DNA of 64,000 nucleotides from Gracilibacillus suaedae (GTDB taxonomy: Bacteria > Bacillota > Bacilli > Bacillales > Amphibacillaceae). Positions 59,813 to 64,000 of this stretch are shown here, piece after piece (the first letter of the stretch is position 1; each line of letters opens with the position of its first letter). The notes under the pieces are model-generated. The model worked only from the letters and a program-made list of their open reading frames with translations, was not told where the DNA came from and searched no databases. The stretch covers positions 62,001 through 126,000 of the forward strand of contig NZ_JAGFVL010000057.1 in NCBI RefSeq assembly GCF_017599345.1, read 5' to 3'. A program made the translations under genes and the position numbers.

Positions 59813-61447
59813 ATGAAAAGAAATTGGTTAGTCACCGTTTTATTTAGTTTCATTATGGGTGCTACTCTCTTGGGATGTAATCAAAATGAGGATGAAAGCA
59901 CTGCAAATGAAAAGTTATCGGTTGTCACATCGTTTTATCCAATGTATGAATTTACTCAACAAGTAGCGGGGGATCGAGCAGATGTATCACTGATTGTCTC
60001 TGCCGGAGAAGATGCGCACCACTATGAACCAAGCGCACAAGATGTAGCAGGTGTTAATGAAGCAGATGCATTTGTATATAGCAGTGAAGAAATGGAACAT
60101 TGGGTAGAGAGTTTATTAAATACAGTAGAGAACGATGATCTTGTAATTGCTCGTACAGCAGATGGTGTGGATTTAGTTAATACTGAAAGCTCAGGCCATG
60201 ATCATGAGGGCGAGGAAAATCAAGAAGCTGCTGGAAGTATAAACATTCAAGGTGTTGCGGATCATTATCATACTGGTGACATGATCGAATTAACAGCGGA
60301 TTTAGATGAAGATGTAGAATATGATCACTGGCACTGGTATACAAGGGAAAGTGCTGATGAGGAATGGGCAACTGTTCCGGATCAAGGAGGACCTGAATTT
60401 GAATATGAAGCCTCAGGAGAAAGTTTTGAACTCCGAGCGGTACTTTTCGATGACGAACATAATGAATGTGCAGAATCAGAACCAGTAGAAATTGTCATTG
60501 ATGATCATGATGGACACGATCACGAAGATGGCGAAGAAGAACACGATCATAACCATGGTGAAGAAGAAGGGCATGACCACGAACATGGTCAAGAAGAGGA
60601 ACATGCTCATGATGAGGAATCTGGTCAAGATAATGAACATGGAAGTGATACCATTGAAATCGCCGGCTTGGCGGATCACTATCATACAGGAGATGTAGTT
60701 ACACTTGTTGCACAGGTCGATGAAGATGTAGAGTATGATCATTGGCACTGGTTTACACGTGAAAGTGAAGAAGAGGAATGGGAAGTTGTATCTGGTCAAC
60801 AAACCGATCATTTTGAGTATGAAACGACTGGAGAAAGTTTCGAAGTTCAAGCGATACTTTATGACAACGATCATAATACGTATGCGAAATCAGAGCCGGT
60901 GTCCGTTTTGATTGATGATCATGAATCACACGATCCACATATTTGGTTAGACCCAGTATTGGCACAAGAGCAAGTGAATGTTATTCGTGACGCGCTAATT
61001 GAAGCAGATCCTGACGGGAAAGAAATTTATGAGGAAAATGCGGAAGCCTTTAATGAAGAGCTGCAAGCATTAGATAAGGAATATCAAACTGCTCTTGAAG
61101 AGGCAGAGGATCGTGATTTTGTCGTACAACATCAAGCATTTGGATACCTAGCACAACGTTACAATTTAGAGCAAATCGCTATTGGTGGTTTATCCACAGA
61201 AGTAGAACCAAGTCCATCGCGTATTGCTGAGATTGCAGACCTAGTGCAAGAACATGATGTTCCAGTTATTTATTATCAACAGGGAGCTAATTCAGCAATA
61301 GCAGAAACTGTCGCTACTGAAACAGGGACAGAGACAGCAGCTTTGTATGATTTAGAAGTATTGTCTGAAGAATTACAAGCAGAGGATCTAGGATACGTGG
61401 ATGCGATGCGTCAGAATTTGGAAGCTTTACAGTTAAGTGTTCAATAA
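59813..61447 (+). CDS. znuA: ZnuA zinc-binding lipoprotein with two tandem His/Trp-rich modules inserted in the metal loop
   Basis: A 544-residue lipoprotein (ATG 59813, 7 nt from AAGGAG; lipobox LLGC), much longer than the usual 300-350. ZnuA lobe one (about 30-125) has VTSFYPMYEFTQQVAGDRADV and the first His ligand in EDAHHYEPSAQDV. At the position of the His-rich loop sit two copies of the module (about 143-236 and 281-373), with ADHYHTGD, DHWHWYTRES, AVLFDDEH and IDDHDGHD, separated by a linker of His-Asp-Glu repeats. The fold then resumes at DPHIWLDPVLAQ (second His), VVQHQAFGYLAQRY (third His) and VIYYQQGANSAIAETVA. Delivers zinc to ZnuBC. Confidence 0.9.
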   Translation: MKRNWLVTVLFSFIMGATLLGCNQNEDESTANEKLSVVTSFYPMYEFTQQVAGDRADVSLIVSAGEDAHHYEPSAQDVAGVNEADAFVYSSEEMEHWVESLLNTVENDDLVIARTADGVDLVNTESSGHDHEGEENQEAAGSINIQGVADHYHTGDMIELTADLDEDVEYDHWHWYTRESADEEWATVPDQGGPEFEYEASGESFELRAVLFDDEHNECAESEPVEIVIDDHDGHDHEDGEEEHDHNHGEEEGHDHEHGQEEEHAHDEESGQDNEHGSDTIEIAGLADHYHTGDVVTLVAQVDEDVEYDHWHWFTRESEEEEWEVVSGQQTDHFEYETTGESFEVQAILYDNDHNTYAKSEPVSVLIDDHESHDPHIWLDPVLAQEQVNVIRDALIEADPDGKEIYEENAEAFNEELQALDKEYQTALEEAEDRDFVVQHQAFGYLAQRYNLEQIAIGGLSTEVEPSPSRIAEIADLVQEHDVPVIYYQQGANSAIAETVATETGTETAALYDLEVLSEELQAEDLGYVDAMRQNLEALQLSVQ

Positions 61448-61520
61448 TTGGAGTAAAGATCGGAAACATAGGCTTCTTAAATCATAAGTCGAAAGAATAT
61501 AATAAAAGAAAGGTCGCTTA

Positions 61521-62231
61521 ATGGTGCATTATATTGAAGTGAAGAACCTAGCCTTTCAGTATGAAGAGGAACCAGTGTTAGAGAATATTTCATTTGAAGT
61601 AGATGCAGAAGATTTTGTAATGCTAACAGGGGAAAATGGTGCAGCAAAAACGACACTATTGCGCAATATTTTGGGCTTACTTAAGCCGTCGAAAGGTAGT
61701 GTCCGAATTGCTTCCAAAAATCGTTTTGGTGAGAAACTAGTTGTCGGATATGTTTCCCAGCAAGTTGCATCCTTTAATGCGGGGTTTCCAAGTACTGTAC
61801 TGGAACTTGTGCAATCTGGTCGCTATCAAAGGGGCAAATGGTTTAAACGTTTAGATAAAGAAGACAGAGACCATGTTAGACGTTCACTTGAATCAGTAGG
61901 AATGTGGGACATGCGTCATAATAAAATAGGGGAGTTATCTGGTGGACAAAAGCAGCGGATTTCTCTCGCGCGTGTATTTGCAACAGATCCTGATTTGTTT
62001 GTGTTGGATGAGCCTACAACGGGAATGGATGTGAATTCTCGTGAAGAATTCTATGAATTATTGAAGCACAATAGCAGTGAACATGGTAAGGGAATTTTAA
62101 TGGTTACCCACGATCATGAAGAAATTCGACATTACGCTGATAAACATATTGAGCTAGTGAGGAAGGAGGACTCACCTTGGAGATGTTTTTCCATGGATTC
62201 ATGCAAAGAGCTTTCCAAGCCTCACTCCTAA
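61521..62231 (+). CDS. znuC: Zinc ABC transporter ATPase
   Basis: A 236-residue ATPase. Walker A reads GENGAAKTTLLRNILGL, with Ala in place of the usual Gly before Lys; the switch elements are otherwise normal (Q-loop GYVSQQVASFN, signature LSGGQKQR, Walker B LFVLDEPTTGMD, His in VTHDHEE). Manganese/zinc ATPase subgroup. AAAGG precedes the ATG. The permease gene starts 54 bp inside its end, an unusually long overlap. It lies 73 bp after znuA and is probably co-transcribed. Confidence 0.9.
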   Translation: MVHYIEVKNLAFQYEEEPVLENISFEVDAEDFVMLTGENGAAKTTLLRNILGLLKPSKGSVRIASKNRFGEKLVVGYVSQQVASFNAGFPSTVLELVQSGRYQRGKWFKRLDKEDRDHVRRSLESVGMWDMRHNKIGELSGGQKQRISLARVFATDPDLFVLDEPTTGMDVNSREEFYELLKHNSSEHGKGILMVTHDHEEIRHYADKHIELVRKEDSPWRCFSMDSCKELSKPHS

Positions 62232-63046
62232 TATCATTAATTGCACCTGTATTAGGGTTGTTTTTAATTTTACGTAGACAGTCTCTAATGGCAGATACTT
62301 TATCACATGTCTCCTTAGCAGGTGTAGCACTTGGCTTGTTAATCGGTGTCAATCCGACGTGGACCAACATTTTAGTGGTGGCGATGATTGCAATAGTGCT
62401 AGAATATTTGCGTGCGGTGTATCGCACCTATTCGGAGGTTTCTATTGCGATTTTGATGTCAGCCGGAATGGCTCTAGCATTAGTCCTGATGGGATTAAAT
62501 GAAGGCGGGGCAACTTTAAGTATGAATCAATTTTTATTTGGTTCCATTGTCACCATAAGTGATCAGCAAGTATGGATGTTATTAATATTAACCCTTATTA
62601 TTGGGCTGCTATATTTAGTTTTTCGAAAGCCTATGTATATTTTGACATTTGATGAAGAAACAGCTTTCACCGCAGGTTTACCTATTAAAACGATGTCTGT
62701 TTTATTTAATGTATTAACAGGAGTAACCATTGCTGTGATTATGCCTATCGTTGGGGCTTTACTAGTTTCAGCCGTCATCGTTCTTCCCGCTGCCATCTCA
62801 ATGCGCTTAAGTAAAAGTTTCAATGGTGTTATTTTAATTGGAATAGTTATTGCACTAATTGGGATGTTAAGTGGTTTAGTCGCTTCCTATGAAGTAGGTA
62901 CTCCCCCGGGAGCTACGATCACATTAATTTTAATTGTGATTTTTGTTATCACAGCACTGATTAAGAATTTATTACGTCACGTAAAATTTGAAAGTCCTTT
63001 TAAGAAAAGTAATATTATGAGTATTGAAAAGAAGTCGCGACATTAA
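62177..63046 (+). CDS. znuB: Zinc ABC transporter permease
   Basis: A 289-residue membrane protein of the ABC-3 family with about nine helices. It opens FFHGFMQRAFQASLLISLIA and contains RRQSLMADTLSHVSLAGVAL, the family's signature D-T-L-S-H-x-S-L-x-G-V-A. TTG start at 62177, 7 nt after AAGGAGG, overlapping znuC by 55 bp in a different frame. Last gene of the zinc island, closed by a terminator whose stem contains the stop codon. Confidence 0.92.
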   Translation: MEMFFHGFMQRAFQASLLISLIAPVLGLFLILRRQSLMADTLSHVSLAGVALGLLIGVNPTWTNILVVAMIAIVLEYLRAVYRTYSEVSIAILMSAGMALALVLMGLNEGGATLSMNQFLFGSIVTISDQQVWMLLILTLIIGLLYLVFRKPMYILTFDEETAFTAGLPIKTMSVLFNVLTGVTIAVIMPIVGALLVSAVIVLPAAISMRLSKSFNGVILIGIVIALIGMLSGLVASYEVGTPPGATITLILIVIFVITALIKNLLRHVKFESPFKKSNIMSIEKKSRH

Positions 63047-63067
63047 AAAAATGTTGCGACTTTTTTC
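63032..63067 (+). terminator. Terminator of the zinc uptake operon
   Basis: AAGTCGCGACATT/AATGTTGCGACTT 13-bp stem (one G-U), short A-rich loop and TTTTTT tail. Confidence 0.88.
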
Positions 63068-63333
63068 TTGCTTGTAAGGAAAGTATAAAACATCGTATTC
63101 AATGGCTCTGACCAACAGAACGACTTCACAGGCGGATTTTTGTTCAGGGTAAACTCAACATTTCCATAAATACATACTCCAGTTAATCCAACTTTACCGC
63201 GCAGAGCTATGAATCAGAAGAAATGCGAGATGAAATGGAAACATTTACCTTTTCTTAAAACATTAAAATTGCAAAGACCTAGGATTTTCTATTTCAATTT
63301 ATGCTAAAATAAAGGAAAAAAGGTGGAATATAA
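63068..63333. other. Intergenic stretch, possible gene scraps
   Basis: No intact gene. Around 63200-63258 one frame reads AQSYESEEMRDEMETFTFS before TAA, which looks coding-like but is short and unassigned. A ribosome site and promoter-like TATGCTAAAAT (63301) for the DUF3267 gene lie at the right end. Confidence 0.4.
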
Positions 63334-63894
63334 ATGAACCTAAAGTTGATCGATGAAATCAACATCATGGTGAATCGAAAGCTTGTTATTTGGCTAAATG
63401 TATGGTCTATTATGTTGTTCCTGTTATTATTAGTTGTTGGTTTATTCTTCTCATCAGAAGGGTCTATTTCTTTTACTGGTTTAGGCTTCTTCATCTTTTT
63501 TATTTGTCTAATCATTACCTTTTGTTTGCATGAATGGATTCACGGCATCTTTTTTAAAGTGTTTGCTCCAGAAGCCAAAGTAAAATATGGCTTTAAAAGT
63601 GGTATGCTTTATGCAGCTAATCCTGGCACGAAATATACAAAACAACAATTTGCGATGATTGCCATCATGCCCTTTGTTATCATTAGTTTACTGATCTGTT
63701 TATCACTTATTTTTCCGATCCATCGTATGCCAATCTTTATCCTGTTTGCGATACATACATCTGGTTGTGTAGGGGATTTTTATTATTGTTATAAGTTATG
63801 GCGAAACAAAAATCGCCCGGTTCTGATAGAAGATACTGCAGAAGGTATAAAAATATTCGAGAAAGTAAAAGCGAACAATACTATAGAAAAATAA
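63334..63894 (+). CDS. DUF3267 putative membrane zinc metalloprotease
   Basis: A 186-residue protein with four helices (about 25-48, 52-72, 108-130, 133-155). A zinc-peptidase-type HEWIH motif lies at the end of TM2 (LHEWIHGIFFKVF), and the DUF3267 hallmark FKSGMLYAANPGTKYTKQQF follows. AAAGGTGG lies before the ATG. Homologues are predicted intramembrane proteases of unknown target. The following 106 bp hold TTGACTAAATC (63914), a possible promoter of the next gene outside the window. Confidence 0.8.
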   Translation: MNLKLIDEINIMVNRKLVIWLNVWSIMLFLLLLVVGLFFSSEGSISFTGLGFFIFFICLIITFCLHEWIHGIFFKVFAPEAKVKYGFKSGMLYAANPGTKYTKQQFAMIAIMPFVIISLLICLSLIFPIHRMPIFILFAIHTSGCVGDFYYCYKLWRNKNRPVLIEDTAEGIKIFEKVKANNTIEK

Positions 63895-64000
63895 ACGAAT
63901 ATTCGGATTTAGTCTTGACTAAATCAAAACAGCCTAGTAATATAGTAATATATTAATGCAATTTCATATCAACCATAATCATTCGTCGTATAATGTTGGG

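Noticed and set aside
60476-60874. Long minus-strand open frames opposite znuA (up to 132 codons)
   Set aside because: They are shadows of the GAT/CAT/GAA-rich coding sequence of the His/Asp/Glu modules. No ribosome site, Phe/Met/Ile-rich translation.
63895-64000. A further gene at the right edge
   Set aside because: Only a promoter-like TTGACT and AT-rich sequence are visible. No start codon with ribosome site lies before the end of the window.

Overview
This is a low-GC Gram-positive chromosome segment with Bacillaceae gene order and sequence style: AGGAGG-type ribosome sites, many TTG/GTG starts, U-rich hairpin terminators, and BceAB-, KtrB-, GuaA- and SufU-like proteins. The gene content (quaternary-ammonium transporters, two KtrB-type K+ transporters, a NaChBac-like channel, very acidic exported proteins) suggests a salt- or alkali-adapted member such as the Oceanobacillus/Gracilibacillus/Halobacillus group. 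The genus is inferred, not proven. No rRNA, tRNA or CRISPR array was seen.

Layout. 1-8.2 kb: a partial amino-acid permease, a LysE exporter, an RNase H-like protein, a secreted protein, a 51-bp tandem repeat array, a BceAB-type ABC transporter, a FusB-like EF-G-binding protein and a Mor-like regulator. 8.3-14.2 kb: a VTC-domain/DUF4956/lipoprotein cluster followed by a two-component system. 14.3-20.5 kb: a TetR regulator and an OpuC-type osmoprotectant ABC operon that ends in a CocE-like hydrolase, with GATGAACATGTTCATC-type operators. It is followed convergently by a BCCT transporter. 22.4-25.1 kb: anaerobic ribonucleotide reductase nrdD-nrdG behind tandem NrdR boxes and an overlapping Fnr-like site. 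25.2-33.6 kb: a NERD protein, DUF817, a LacI/MFS pair, a YceI/HxlR pair, and nucleoside hydrolase-ribokinase-uracil glycosylase. 33.6-38.2 kb: repeats, a sodium channel, a hemerythrin and two KtrB paralogues. 38.6-45.1 kb: MoxR-DUF58-transglutaminase, then guaA behind a guanine riboswitch and a 21-bp repeat array. 45.2-51.6 kb: a GNAT gene, a stretch of decayed genes including an integrase remnant, and a two-component system divergent from a lantibiotic-type ABC exporter. 52-56 kb: a split SGNH/acyltransferase pair and a divergent MFS/LysR pair.

56.6-63.1 kb is a zinc-homeostasis island: three Zur boxes, a thioredoxin-like ferredoxin, a SufU paralogue, Zur, a ZinT-like lipoprotein, ZnuA, ZnuC and ZnuB. 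Its most unusual feature is a roughly 90-residue His/Trp/acid-rich module. It occurs once in the ZinT-like protein and twice, in tandem, inserted in the metal-loop region of ZnuA.

Repeats are prominent. There are two 51-bp tandem arrays 30 kb apart, three copies of a dispersed element, an inverted-repeat element with roughly 45-bp ends, CGGACAT elements, and one Bacillaceae-type repeat that appears to have been captured in a lipoprotein's N-terminal coding region.
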